DNA from: an uncultured bacterium
GTDB lineage: Bacteria; Verrucomicrobiota; Lentisphaeria; Victivallales; UBA1829
Direction of reading: 5' to 3'
Length of the DNA: 64,000 bases
Assembly (NCBI GenBank): GCA_949297765.1
Contig: CASFTV010000006.1
Coordinates: 1-64,000 of the forward strand
Shown: piece after piece, positions 44,365 through 53,282 of the stretch
Layout of the letters: every line of letters begins with the position of its first letter
Position numbering within the stretch: the stretch's first letter is position 1
The notes under the pieces: model-generated
What the model was told of the DNA's origin: nothing
What the model saw: only the letters and a program-made list of their open reading frames with translations
Databases searched by the model: none
Translations under genes and position numbers: made by a program

Positions 44365-46173
44365 ATGATTCAGGCAGAAATCCAGATTGACGGGCGGTGG
44401 CTTCCGCAGGAGAACGGGGAAGGTTTTTCCGTCGAACTTGAGGGGACGGACACGCTCCGGGCGGTCCTGAGGAACAATTCCGGAAAACAGGTCCGCTTCG
44501 GCGGATTCCGGTTCCGCGGGTTCGAGTTTCCGGAGATTCCGGGAGAGCGGATCCGGGTCTACCGGGAGGGGTGGATCACGACGACTCCGGTCGGATCGAA
44601 ACGGTTCGGGGACAGAGATTTCAATCACAGCGACGGCTACCGGAGATTCTGCGTCTGCGACGAAGCGGCCTATGATTCGAAGACTCCGAACCGCTTCTCC
44701 GCGGAGTACGCCGCTGTTCTGAACGACCGGGAGACCGGCGACTGCATGCTGGTCGGCTTCATCACCTCGGCGGACCAGTTCACGCGCATCCAGATTGAGC
44801 TGGAGGAAGCGGGACTCAAAGAGCTTTCCGCCATCTGCTGCGGCGACAATATCGTATTCGATCCCGGCGAAACCCTCCGTTCCGAAGTTCTGACCGTTCT
44901 GCGCGGGCAGGACGCCTGGAAGCTCCTTCAGACCTATGCGGATCTCTGGGCAAAACGCATGAACGCGCGCAACTGGGACCATGTCCCGACCGGCTGGTGC
45001 AGCTGGTACTACTACTTCAGCAAAGTCACCGAAGCGGACATTCTGGAGAATCTCGACTACTGCGTTGCGCACAGGAAAGACTTTCCGATGGAGTACTTCC
45101 AGATCGACGACGGCTATCAGCCAGCCCTCGGCGACTGGCTGGAACCCTCGGAGAAATTCCCGCACGGGATCCGTCCTCTTCTGGAGAAGATCGCGGCGAC
45201 CGGCATCAAGCCGGGCCTCTGGTTTGCTCCGTTCGCCGTGGAGAAAGGCTCGAAGCTGCTGAACGCCCATCCGGAATGGATGATCCACGACGCCGAGGGC
45301 AATGTTCTCTTCCCGGCCGACTGGAGAGGCAATCCGGTCGCGATTCTGGACGGAAGCCATCCGGAGGTGTACACCTTTCTGCGGGATCTCTTCCGTGCGG
45401 TCCGCGCATCGGGCTGCGTCTATGTGAAACTGGACTTCATCATGTACGAGGTCTGCGTGCAGGGCGGAGTCTATCACAATCCGAAGATGACGCGGGCGCA
45501 GGCGCTGCGCCGGGGCCTTGAGGCGATCCGGGAGGGAATCGGCGACGAGTCGTTCATGCTCGGCTGCACCATTCCGCTCGGACCGACGGTCGGCATCGTC
45601 AACGCGAACCGCATCGGCACCGACATCACCCCCTACTGGGGACGGGAGCATCAGAAACCGTATGCGGAAGCGCCGCTTGTTCCGTATGTCTGCCGGAACG
45701 TGGTCAACCGCCTCTACATGCACAACCGCCTCTGGATCAACGATCCCGATGTCCATATTGCGCGGAAGGACAACAACGAACTGACGGAAAATGAAGTGCG
45801 GCTCTGGACCTCCGCGCTCTGGCTGGCGGGCGGACTCACGCTGATCTCCGACCGGTTCACCACGCTGGCGCCGGAACGGGCGGCGTTCTCCAAACTGCTT
45901 CTTGCCCGGACCGACACCTTCGACACCCGTCCCCTGGACTTCTTCGAACGCACCATTCCCGCGGTCTGGGGGGCAAAGCGGAGAAGCGACGGAGCGCCCT
46001 GCATCGGCGTGTTCAATTTCGAGGACACCCCTGCCGTCATTGAGGTGGATCTTGCCTCCTGGTTCGGTCCCGATGTTCTCCTGAAAGACCACTGGACCGG
46101 CACAACGCTCTCCTCCAACGCGGGCAAGGTGGAACTTCCTCCGCACACCTGTGCGGTCCTGATGAAGGCGTAA
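44365..46173 (+). CDS. Alpha-galactosidase (GH36)
   Basis: A 602-residue cytoplasmic glycoside hydrolase (no signal peptide). A beta-sandwich N-terminal domain (~1-200) precedes the (beta/alpha)8 barrel: GWCSWYYYFSKV near 212, YFQIDDGYQP near 243, the nucleophile Asp357 in YVKLDFIMYE and the acid/base Asp420 in RIGTDITPYW. These residues match clan GH-D. It removes terminal alpha-1,6-galactose from melibiose or raffinose-type oligosaccharides, or polymers after import. AAAGAAAGGG precedes the ATG. The GntR-type regulator upstream is probably its regulator; no dedicated transporter is adjacent. Confidence 0.93.
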   Translation: MIQAEIQIDGRWLPQENGEGFSVELEGTDTLRAVLRNNSGKQVRFGGFRFRGFEFPEIPGERIRVYREGWITTTPVGSKRFGDRDFNHSDGYRRFCVCDEAAYDSKTPNRFSAEYAAVLNDRETGDCMLVGFITSADQFTRIQIELEEAGLKELSAICCGDNIVFDPGETLRSEVLTVLRGQDAWKLLQTYADLWAKRMNARNWDHVPTGWCSWYYYFSKVTEADILENLDYCVAHRKDFPMEYFQIDDGYQPALGDWLEPSEKFPHGIRPLLEKIAATGIKPGLWFAPFAVEKGSKLLNAHPEWMIHDAEGNVLFPADWRGNPVAILDGSHPEVYTFLRDLFRAVRASGCVYVKLDFIMYEVCVQGGVYHNPKMTRAQALRRGLEAIREGIGDESFMLGCTIPLGPTVGIVNANRIGTDITPYWGREHQKPYAEAPLVPYVCRNVVNRLYMHNRLWINDPDVHIARKDNNELTENEVRLWTSALWLAGGLTLISDRFTTLAPERAAFSKLLLARTDTFDTRPLDFFERTIPAVWGAKRRSDGAPCIGVFNFEDTPAVIEVDLASWFGPDVLLKDHWTGTTLSSNAGKVELPPHTCAVLMKA

Positions 46174-46188
46174 CAGGGAACCGCAATC

Positions 46189-46204
46189 GTTCCGCCGGCG
46201 GAAC
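46189..46204. repeat. 16-bp perfect palindrome
   Basis: GTTCCGCCGGCGGAAC in the 86-base gap after the alpha-galactosidase. It may be an operator for the methyltransferase gene or a weak hairpin; no T-run follows. Confidence 0.5.
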
Positions 46205-46259
46205 GGCGTTCCGTCCGGCGGGAGATCCGTGCAGCCGAGAAAAGGGAGTATCTGAGCTT

Positions 46260-47015
46260 ATGAACAATCTGTGCAAATTTACCGGGAAAGCGGAAGTTTA
46301 TTCCAAATACCGTCCTTCCTACCCCGAAGCCTTTGTGGACGAGCTGTTCCGCAGAGTGCATCCGACGGAAGAGTCCGTTCTTGTCGAAATCGGTTCCGGG
46401 ACCGGGATCCTGACGGAGCAGCTTCTCCGCCGCCACAACTGTGTGATCGCCGTCGAACCGAACGACGACATGCGGAGCGTTGCGGAACAGAATCTTTCCA
46501 GATATACCGGTTTTGTCTCGCACATCGGCACGGCGGAGAACACGCTGCTGGAAAACAGCTGTGCGGATCTTGTCATTGCGGCGCAGGCGTTCCACTGGTT
46601 CGATCCGGAAGCGTTCCGGAAGGAGTGCCGCCGGATTCTCCGTCCGGGCGCACTGGTGGTCCTTGTCTGGAACATGCGCGACGGAAATGCACCGGTCATG
46701 CGCGAAAATGCGGAAATCTGCCGGACATTCTGTCCGGATTTCCACGGCTTCAGCGGAGAAGCGGTTTCCGACGAAGGAATCGTTCCCTTTTTCCTTCCGG
46801 GAAGCTGTGAAATCGTGGAGTTTGAAAATCCGCAGTTCTACGATCTGGAAACCTTCATCGGACGGAATCTTTCCAGTTCCTATGCGCCGGTGGCGGGGTC
46901 GGAACAGCGCGACGGCTTCATCGCTGCGCTGACCGATCTTTTCAACCGGAGAAAAAATGCGGAAGGCGGCCTTTCCGTCCGGCATGTCACCCGCGGTTAT
47001 TTCGGCCGGGTCTGA
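46260..47015 (+). CDS. Class I SAM-dependent methyltransferase
   Basis: A 251-residue protein with the Rossmann SAM-binding motif LVEIGSGTGILTEQLL near residue 40, motif II VIAVEPNDDM and motif IV ADLVIAAQAFHWFDPEAFRKECRRILRPGALVVLVWN. The AFHWF segment is typical of the UbiE/Tam-like group acting on small molecules. The substrate is unknown. GAGAAAAGGGAG lies before the ATG. Its 3' end overlaps the convergent murG gene by 19 bases, so no separate terminator is visible between them. Confidence 0.88.
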   Translation: MNNLCKFTGKAEVYSKYRPSYPEAFVDELFRRVHPTEESVLVEIGSGTGILTEQLLRRHNCVIAVEPNDDMRSVAEQNLSRYTGFVSHIGTAENTLLENSCADLVIAAQAFHWFDPEAFRKECRRILRPGALVVLVWNMRDGNAPVMRENAEICRTFCPDFHGFSGEAVSDEGIVPFFLPGSCEIVEFENPQFYDLETFIGRNLSSSYAPVAGSEQRDGFIAALTDLFNRRKNAEGGLSVRHVTRGYFGRV

Positions 47016-48133
47016 GACACCGAAAGGATGTTTTCGATCAGATTCAGCACCTGGGCGGCGGCGTTCGGCTGAGCGAGACGGCGCGATTGTTTTCCGCGTT
47101 CGGCGAACTCGTCGCGCCGGGGAAGCCACTCGCGGAGGAGAGAGGCGAATTTTGCTTCCGAGCAGTCGGCGTCGGCAATGACGGATGCGCCTCCGGCGGC
47201 GGCGAGCCAGCGGGCGTTGTCGTCCTGATGGCCGTCCGCGGCGAACGGGAACGGGATCAGATACGCATATTTCCCGTAAACGGCCAGTTCGGAGACCGTG
47301 CTTCCGCCGGAACGGCAGATCACCAGATCGGCAGCGGAATAAAGCAGATTCATCTCGCCGCAGCTTTCCAGGATCAGCTCTTTTGCGGGGGAGTCCGCGT
47401 AGAGGGGCCGGATTTTCTCCAGATTTCCGGGACCGACAAGCCGCACCACCTGAATCTCATGGGCCCCCGGCAGATCCGCGGGAATGCGGACCTTGGTATT
47501 GATTGTGCGTGCGCCGAGGCTTCCGCCGAACACGAGCAGGAGAGGCCTGTCCGGAGAGAACCCGGCGTTCCAGCGGCGGTTGATCTCCGCGACGGCATCG
47601 GCTTTGTCCAGAACGCCGTTCACGATTTCCGGGCGGAGCGGCATTCCGGTGAGGACCGCCGGACAGCGGCAGCGGGAGACATCCGCAACGGGGAAGGAAA
47701 GCGCCAGCGCCTTTGCCCATCGGCCGAGCATCCGGTTGGCGCGTCCGATTTTCGCATTTCCGTCGTGGAGGAACAGCGGGAAGCGGCACATGCGGGCGGC
47801 GACGGCGGGCGGGAAGGAAGCGAAACTCCCCATGCACAGAAGGGCCTGGCATCCATACTCCCGGTAGACGGCCTTCGTTTTTGCGGCGCCGCTGAACAGG
47901 GATTTGAAAAAGAGCGGCAGCTTCAGCGGATTCTTTGTCAGCGGCATTGCGGCAATGCGGACGGAGGGAATTCCGTATTCCGCAGCGGTCTGAGCCTGTT
48001 TTTCCGCATGTTTTCCGCCGAGGAGAAGAACCGGAGTGCCGCCGCGTGCCTTGAGTTCGCGCGCGATGCTGAGTCCGGGGTTGAAATGTCCGCTTGTTCC
48101 GCCGCAGCTGACAGCCAGTCGAGAGAGGGTCAT
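46997..48133 (-). CDS. murG: UDP-N-acetylglucosamine--muramyl-(pentapeptide) pyrophosphoryl-undecaprenol GlcNAc transferase
   Basis: A 378-residue GT28 enzyme that makes lipid II at the inner face of the cytoplasmic membrane. The N-terminal G-loop is CGGTSGHFNPGLSIA (usual GGTGGH; Ser replaces Gly), the second G-loop is VFGGSLGART and the donor site is CRSGGSTVSELAVYGKYAYLIPFPFAADGHQDDNA. Length is a little above the common ~355. It starts three bases after ftsW, the normal ftsW-murG order. The remaining dcw cluster genes (mur ligases, ddl, ftsQAZ) are not in the window, so the cluster is broken up here. Confidence 0.95.
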   Translation of the reverse strand: MTLSRLAVSCGGTSGHFNPGLSIARELKARGGTPVLLLGGKHAEKQAQTAAEYGIPSVRIAAMPLTKNPLKLPLFFKSLFSGAAKTKAVYREYGCQALLCMGSFASFPPAVAARMCRFPLFLHDGNAKIGRANRMLGRWAKALALSFPVADVSRCRCPAVLTGMPLRPEIVNGVLDKADAVAEINRRWNAGFSPDRPLLLVFGGSLGARTINTKVRIPADLPGAHEIQVVRLVGPGNLEKIRPLYADSPAKELILESCGEMNLLYSAADLVICRSGGSTVSELAVYGKYAYLIPFPFAADGHQDDNARWLAAAGGASVIADADCSEAKFASLLREWLPRRDEFAERGKQSRRLAQPNAAAQVLNLIENILSVSQTRPK

Positions 48134-48136
48134 GAA

Positions 48137-49420
48137 TCAGGTCTCCGTAGTTGAATCGTTTTTCAGACGGCGGAGGAGATTCCACTGTCTGGTTTTTTCC
48201 CGGAGGAAGTTCTGAAGGGTCGTCTGATAATCGGGCCATGCGGAATCCAGCGCCACGCTGAGGACAAGGCCGGTGGCGACCAGACAAGTCACCAGACTGC
48301 TTCCTCCATAGCTGATGAAAGGAGCCGGCATTCCTTTTGTGGGCAGCGCCCCGCAGATCACGCCGATGTTGATGGACGCCTGAATGGCGATGAACGTCGC
48401 ACAACCGAGAGCGGTGAGCATACCCTGCCGGGTCCGGGCCCGGCGCGCGATGCGGACCGCGAGAATCACGAAGGCGGCGTAGGCCGCAAGGACTAGAAGC
48501 AGGGAGATCAGGCCGAGTTCTTCGCCGACGATCGACAAAATGAAATCGGTATGCGCTTCCGGCAGATATTTCATTTTCATCCGGCTTTCCGTGAATCCGA
48601 GTCCGGTCCAGCTTCCGGAACCGAGGGCGAGCAGGGAATTCCAGAGCTGGTATCCTTCCTCCATCTGATACGGTTCCGGATTCAGGAAGATCGTCAGGCG
48701 GTCGCGCCGCATCGGATCGAAATTCATCAGATAGAAGTAGACCGCCAGCCCCGGGCCGAGGAGCAGCGGCAGCAGCAGTTTTCCCGGGATTCCCGCAACA
48801 TACATGACGGCGAAGAACAGCAGGGTCATCAGAAAGGTTGTCCCGAAGTCGCGTCCGGCCAGCACCGCCAGCATGATGACTCCGCAGCAGAGTCCGCCAA
48901 GGACAAACACGCTCCAGAACGGAGCCTGCCAGAATGCGGGATCTCCGGGGGAACAGAAACGGAAGAAGGGACCTTTTTCCAGATAGCGGACGCGCGCGGA
49001 AAGAAATTTCGCCAGAAAGAGCACCAGAATGACTTTGGCATATTCCGACGGCTGAATATTTCCGACCCCCGGAATTCGAATCCAGCGGTGGGCGCCGTTG
49101 ACGGCGGGGAAGCAGAAATCGGCCACAAGCAGAAGCAGAAGAATCATGGCCATCATCCAGGGACTCCAGTCGGAAACGCGCTTGTATCCGAAGAAGAGGA
49201 CTCCGAACGCTCCCGCCCCGCCGACGCAGGCCCACATGAGCTGTTTCAGGAAGTAGGCCGACCCTGCGGTCCCGAAGGAAGTGGAATAAAGCATGGTCAA
49301 ACCGAACAGCAGCATGATGAGTGTCACGCCGCCGAACAGCACTGCGGTGGGCAGGATATCTTCCGCCAGTTCCCGGGCGGCGGTTTCGCTGTTTTCGATT
49401 CGTTTGAAGACCGGTTTCAT
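48137..49420 (-). CDS. ftsW: SEDS peptidoglycan polymerase FtsW
   Basis: A 427-residue protein with ten predicted membrane helices. SEDS hallmarks: NGAHRWIRIPGVGNIQPSEYAKV (the WI-x-QPSE region with the key Glu/Lys), GLGFTESRMKMKYLPEAHTDFILSIVGEELG (with the catalytic-type Asp) and GMPAPFISYGGSSL near the C-terminus. FtsW polymerises lipid II during division with its cognate class B PBP. The murG neighbour favours FtsW over RodA. GGGAG lies ten bases before the ATG. Confidence 0.95.
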   Translation of the reverse strand: MKPVFKRIENSETAARELAEDILPTAVLFGGVTLIMLLFGLTMLYSTSFGTAGSAYFLKQLMWACVGGAGAFGVLFFGYKRVSDWSPWMMAMILLLLLVADFCFPAVNGAHRWIRIPGVGNIQPSEYAKVILVLFLAKFLSARVRYLEKGPFFRFCSPGDPAFWQAPFWSVFVLGGLCCGVIMLAVLAGRDFGTTFLMTLLFFAVMYVAGIPGKLLLPLLLGPGLAVYFYLMNFDPMRRDRLTIFLNPEPYQMEEGYQLWNSLLALGSGSWTGLGFTESRMKMKYLPEAHTDFILSIVGEELGLISLLLVLAAYAAFVILAVRIARRARTRQGMLTALGCATFIAIQASINIGVICGALPTKGMPAPFISYGGSSLVTCLVATGLVLSVALDSAWPDYQTTLQNFLREKTRQWNLLRRLKNDSTTET

Positions 49421-49823
49421 GAAATGGTTTCTCCCTGTCCCGGTAAACTAATACGGAATCGGGAAAATAACAACCGGGAATCCGGATTTTTTTCGGATTT
49501 TTCCGTCACAACCGGAAGGTGCGCAATGGGGAAAAGAACGGGCGGAAAATGCACTCTGCATGAGAAAAAATGGAAAAAAATCGGAATTTTTGTTCCGTTC
49601 CGGCTTTACAAACCGGGAAAGAGAGTGTATAATCAAAGAATTCGTCCGGCGGTATTCTGACGGCCTACGGAGTTTCTCTTGCCCGGGGAAACACCGCACA
49701 AGGGCCGGAATCGCCCGGCTGTTCCGCCGGACTGCTGGAATCATTGCTTCTATTCCATGAAAAAGAACAGTAACCGTAAAAATTGACAAGGAGACAATTT
49801 ATGCACGATACAAGGAGGATACG
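49421..49823 (+). other. Intergenic region upstream of the sugar-importer operon
   Basis: 403 bases. The left half is AT/G-rich with GGAATTTTT-type runs and no hairpin terminator. It holds the strong promoter at 49605 and a ~160-base leader with an 8-codon ORF at its end. No other gene is supported. Confidence 0.6.
49605..49633 (+). promoter_or_regulatory. Promoter of the sugar-importer operon
   Basis: TTTACA, 17 bases, TATAAT (perfect -10), about 165 bases before the leader ORF. Confidence 0.77.
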
Positions 49824-49827
49824 GTGA
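49801..49827 (+). CDS. Eight-codon leader ORF
   Basis: ATG CAC GAT ACA AGG AGG ATA CGG TGA encodes MHDTRRIR. It has an excellent ribosome site (AAGGAG, 7-base spacing) and its stop overlaps the GTG start of the next gene (GTGA). Its own AGG AGG codons are the ribosome site of that gene. It may couple or tune translation of the downstream gene; the peptide itself is unlikely to have a function. Confidence 0.45.
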   Translation: MHDTRRIR

Positions 49828-50636
49828 ACGCGAAGTTTCTGCAATCCGCAAGCCTTGCCGTTTGTTCTCTTCTGATGTTCGCTCCCGGCCCAGGAGCAGC
49901 TCAGGAGCAGAAATCCGGCGGGAAAAAAGAGGTCGATCCTTTGATTCAGGCCTATTCGGTCAACAATTATTCCAGAGTCCGGACTCTCGGAGCGGCCCGG
50001 AAGAATGAACCTCTGGCATCCCTGCTCCTCTCTCTGACCAAGGTGTATGACAAGACATTGAGTGAATCCGTTGCCAAGCAGGGAGTGGAGGAACTCGGGT
50101 TGTTTTACGCGGATAAGACCAAGCCGAAAAACCTGCGGATTCTCGCGGGTCTGAGCTATGCGCGCTGCGCCCAGCTGATGCAGGACCGCAAAGATATCTA
50201 CGGGACATTCGCCGATAAAATCGAATATAAAAAGGTGTATCAGGACATTCTCCGGGAAGTTCCGGGCAGCAAGGAGGCCGTCGCCGCATTTCTCTATCTG
50301 GAGCCGACGTCCGAGGAGATTGACGCCTACATCAAAACCTTTCCGGGAGACCGCCAGCTTTTGGTTCCCCTGCACCTGAACATTGCGAACAAGGAAATCC
50401 GCTTCCGGAAGAATTACAAGAGTGCAGTGGAGCATTTGAAAGCGGCGTACCAGACCGGCATTGTCCATCCGAGCATCCGGCGCAGCACGCTGTTCAAGAT
50501 CGGATATCTGTACGACAAACGCCTGAACGATTTCAAGAGTGCGCTTCCTTTCTATCAGGAATATATTAAAATTTATCCGCTTTCGACCCATGCGGTCGTG
50601 ATCCAGCGGTTCATCAAAGAGAAGGGAGCGAAGTGA
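49824..50636 (+). CDS. Secreted TPR-like protein of the sugar-importer operon
   Basis: A 270-residue protein with a GTG start (AAGGAGGATACG before it). A signal peptide ends near GPGAAQ. The rest is all-helical with TPR-like pairs: VNNYSRVRTLGAARKNEPLASLLLS, LRILAGLSYARCAQLMQDR, YKSAVEHLKAAYQTGIV, KIGYLYDKRLNDFKSALPFYQEYIK. It probably works as a periplasmic adaptor for the transporter encoded downstream, two bases after its stop; such a gene is not a normal part of sugar ABC operons. No family name can be given. Confidence 0.75.
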   Translation: MNAKFLQSASLAVCSLLMFAPGPGAAQEQKSGGKKEVDPLIQAYSVNNYSRVRTLGAARKNEPLASLLLSLTKVYDKTLSESVAKQGVEELGLFYADKTKPKNLRILAGLSYARCAQLMQDRKDIYGTFADKIEYKKVYQDILREVPGSKEAVAAFLYLEPTSEEIDAYIKTFPGDRQLLVPLHLNIANKEIRFRKNYKSAVEHLKAAYQTGIVHPSIRRSTLFKIGYLYDKRLNDFKSALPFYQEYIKIYPLSTHAVVIQRFIKEKGAK

Positions 50637-50637
50637 G

Positions 50638-52362
50638 ATGGAGGAGTCGAAATTTCAATTTGTGATGAACCGGATCGGTCTGGTCTGTTTTCTTCTGTTC
50701 TTCGTGCTTTCCGTTGTGATGGTGATCCGGAACGGGACCTTCGGCGGAGATCTGCTTTCCGACGGGAAACGCCTGACCTTCGCCCACTGGCAGCTGGAGG
50801 ACGGATTCCGGGAAGGATACGCGGATGCCATCCGCGAATATGAGCGGATCAAGGCGCAGGAGGGAGAGAAGATCCGGGTGATCCAGACCACGGTTCCGGT
50901 CCGGGGATATCCCCAGTGGTTTCTGACCCAGCTGATCGGCGGGGACTGCGCGGATGTGATTGAACTTTCCGGAAGTGAGGAAATCCACAATCAGTATTTT
51001 CTTCCGCTGTCCCGGTATCTTGCGGCGCCGAATCCGTACAACAAGGGAACTCCGCTGGAAGGGATGGCGTGGCGCGACACGTTTGCGGATGACATGGTCG
51101 GCGCCCTGAGCCAGACCTACTCCGAATACTTCGGCGTTTCCACGTTCATGACCACGACCCGAATGTATGTGAACGTGGATCTTTACGAGAAGGCGACCGG
51201 ACAGAAAAAAATGCCGGAAACGCTGGATGAATGGATTCTCTCCTGCCAGAAAATCCAGGAATACGGCGAGAAGATCGGCAGGCCTCTGATTCCGATCGGG
51301 GTGCGCGGATTCGACAAGGGGACGATCGCCCAGATCTTCACGCATTTCAACAACATCATCAATGCGGATTACAGCGATTCGCTTTCCGACTACGGCTACG
51401 GCCCCTCGATCTATGAGTTGTATCACAAACTTGCCGTCGGGGATAAGGATATTGATCTGGACCGTTTTCTTGCTCCGGCGGAAATTGTGGCGGAGATCGG
51501 GAAATATTTTGCAAAAGGATTTTCGGCGATCGATCTGGAGCAGACGAAATTTCTGTTCAATTCGGGAACGGTCGGCTACTTCATCGACGGGACCTACAAT
51601 GCGTTCTCCATGGTGAACAACTCTAACTTCAAAGTTGACATCATCCCGCTTCCGCTGATCGGGCCGAACGGGAAATACCGCGATCTTGGAAGAATGACGG
51701 AGGTCGGGGGCGGACTCGGCGGACGCTTCGGGATTCCAAAGAACGCGAAAGACATTGATCTTGCCATGGATTTTCTCCAGTTCATCACCTCCTACAAGAT
51801 CTCCCAGCTGACGATGGTCCGCCACAGCAAATGGGGCTCTCCGCTGAAGCGGGTCAACTACCGCGAGGCGTTCGGGCCGGAGATCTCGGCAATGTGTCAC
51901 TGCAAAAACAAAAAAGAGATGACGAAAAAAGAGATCGACGAAGAGGTCACTCTTCTGGAAAAGTGCCGTCCGTATGAAGGAATCGGCTATACGGGAATCG
52001 CCTGCATCTACGCCATCGGAGGGAAAACCCAGAGAGATCATGTGCTCACCATGGAGGATATCATCATCCATCAGCCGGAAAATCCGAAGAAGGTTTTCTG
52101 GAACAGCATTCTGAGCCGCCGTCATGATCTTCTCCAGGAGCTGGACGAGACCATTATTTCCGAGAAGCGGACGCTCTGGAATCTGGACGGCATGCGGGCG
52201 ACGTTCGCAGTCGCCGAACTGGATACCGGTTCCGCAGAGGAGAAAAAAGCGTACGATGACCGCTACAAGCTCAACATGGAAGGCATGACCAACCGTTTCC
52301 AGCAGCTTGACACCCTGTTTCAGGTCATCGAGGACATTCCCAATTTGAAGGAGATTGAATAA
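50638..52362 (+). CDS. Extracellular solute-binding protein, membrane-anchored
   Basis: A 574-residue family 1 (maltose-type) solute-binding protein, larger than the usual ~420-450. It begins with a cytoplasmic stub and one hydrophobic helix (IGLVCFLLFFVLSVVMVI, ~13-30) without a lipobox or clear cleavage site, so it is probably a signal-anchored binding protein. LTFAHWQLEDGFREGYADAIREYER and GGDCADVIELSGSEEI are typical SBP starts. The last ~120 residues are helical and charged and may contact the permeases. Its stop overlaps the next start (TAATG). Substrate: probably an oligosaccharide. Confidence 0.85.
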   Translation: MEESKFQFVMNRIGLVCFLLFFVLSVVMVIRNGTFGGDLLSDGKRLTFAHWQLEDGFREGYADAIREYERIKAQEGEKIRVIQTTVPVRGYPQWFLTQLIGGDCADVIELSGSEEIHNQYFLPLSRYLAAPNPYNKGTPLEGMAWRDTFADDMVGALSQTYSEYFGVSTFMTTTRMYVNVDLYEKATGQKKMPETLDEWILSCQKIQEYGEKIGRPLIPIGVRGFDKGTIAQIFTHFNNIINADYSDSLSDYGYGPSIYELYHKLAVGDKDIDLDRFLAPAEIVAEIGKYFAKGFSAIDLEQTKFLFNSGTVGYFIDGTYNAFSMVNNSNFKVDIIPLPLIGPNGKYRDLGRMTEVGGGLGGRFGIPKNAKDIDLAMDFLQFITSYKISQLTMVRHSKWGSPLKRVNYREAFGPEISAMCHCKNKKEMTKKEIDEEVTLLEKCRPYEGIGYTGIACIYAIGGKTQRDHVLTMEDIIIHQPENPKKVFWNSILSRRHDLLQELDETIISEKRTLWNLDGMRATFAVAELDTGSAEEKKAYDDRYKLNMEGMTNRFQQLDTLFQVIEDIPNLKEIE

Positions 52363-53264
52363 TGGCTGTTGAAGTTCCGATGAAAAAACTGCGGTATTAC
52401 TGGCCGGTCTATCTGCTGATCGCCATTCCGCTGATTATGGTTTGTGTTTTTTCCTATTATCCGATTTACAATGGGTTCGTCCACATTTTCTACCGCTGGA
52501 ACGGGGATACGGTGGAGGAGTTCATCGGACTGGGCAACATCATCCGGGTTCTTGAGGATTCGACTCTTCTGCACTCGTTCGGCGTGGTTCTGATCTTTGT
52601 CATTGCCAACGTGTTCAAGATGATTGTTCCGATCATCATTGCGGTTGTGCTGCACCATGTGATCAGCGATCGGATGGGGTATCTTTACCGGGTGCTGTTC
52701 GTGGTGCCGATGATTATTCCCGGGATGGTGGGAATTCTGATCTGGAAATATTTCTATGAACCGAACAACGGGGTTCTGAACGGGCTTCTCCGGAGCATGG
52801 GATTTCTTGCTCCGACGGACAGCATTCAATGGCTGTCGGATGAGCGGCTCATTCTTCCTTCGCTGATCTTCATGGGATTTCCGTGGGTGGGAGCGTTCGG
52901 CGTGCTGATTTATCTTGCCGGACTGCAGAGCATCCCCGAGGACGTGTACGAAGCGGCCGAAGTCGACGGAGCCGGTCCGTTCCGCATCTTCTTCCAGATT
53001 GAGCTTCCGCTGATTATGACTCAGATCCGAATCAATCTGGTTCTGATGACGATTTCGACTCTTCAGGCATGGGAGCATATTTATCTTTTTGTCGGCATCA
53101 GCGGAGGGCCGAACGGGGTGGCGACGGTACCGGGTCTGCGGATTTTCCGTGACGCCTTTTCGGAAGGTTTGTTCGGATACGGCTGCGCAATCGGGTTTGT
53201 GATTTTCCTTGTCACGCTTGCGCTGACGTATATCAACAACCGTTTTGTCAAAGTCAACAAATAA
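52362..53264 (+). CDS. Sugar ABC transporter permease (MalF/UgpA type)
   Basis: A 300-residue permease with six predicted membrane helices. The EAA loop that docks the ATPase is YEAAEVDGAGPFRIFFQIELPLI near residue 205. GAAGGAG lies inside the end of the previous gene, and the start overlaps its stop by one base. It forms the channel heterodimer with the next gene product. No long N-terminal MalF-like insertion is present. Confidence 0.93.
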   Translation: MAVEVPMKKLRYYWPVYLLIAIPLIMVCVFSYYPIYNGFVHIFYRWNGDTVEEFIGLGNIIRVLEDSTLLHSFGVVLIFVIANVFKMIVPIIIAVVLHHVISDRMGYLYRVLFVVPMIIPGMVGILIWKYFYEPNNGVLNGLLRSMGFLAPTDSIQWLSDERLILPSLIFMGFPWVGAFGVLIYLAGLQSIPEDVYEAAEVDGAGPFRIFFQIELPLIMTQIRINLVLMTISTLQAWEHIYLFVGISGGPNGVATVPGLRIFRDAFSEGLFGYGCAIGFVIFLVTLALTYINNRFVKVNK

Positions 53265-53282
53265 GAAAAGGATTCTTTTATC

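Noticed and set aside
44191-46146. A 651-residue open frame antisense to the alpha-galactosidase
   Set aside because: The sense strand encodes a complete GH36 enzyme with catalytic residues in place.
47457-49235. A 592-residue frame overlapping ftsW and murG on the minus strand
   Set aside because: Out of frame with two clear conserved genes; Arg/Pro-rich composition typical of a shadow frame.
49783-49812. TTGACA-N18-GATACA promoter just before the TPR gene
   Set aside because: Transcription would start at or after the leader ORF and the ribosome site; the TTTACA-N17-TATAAT site upstream is better placed.
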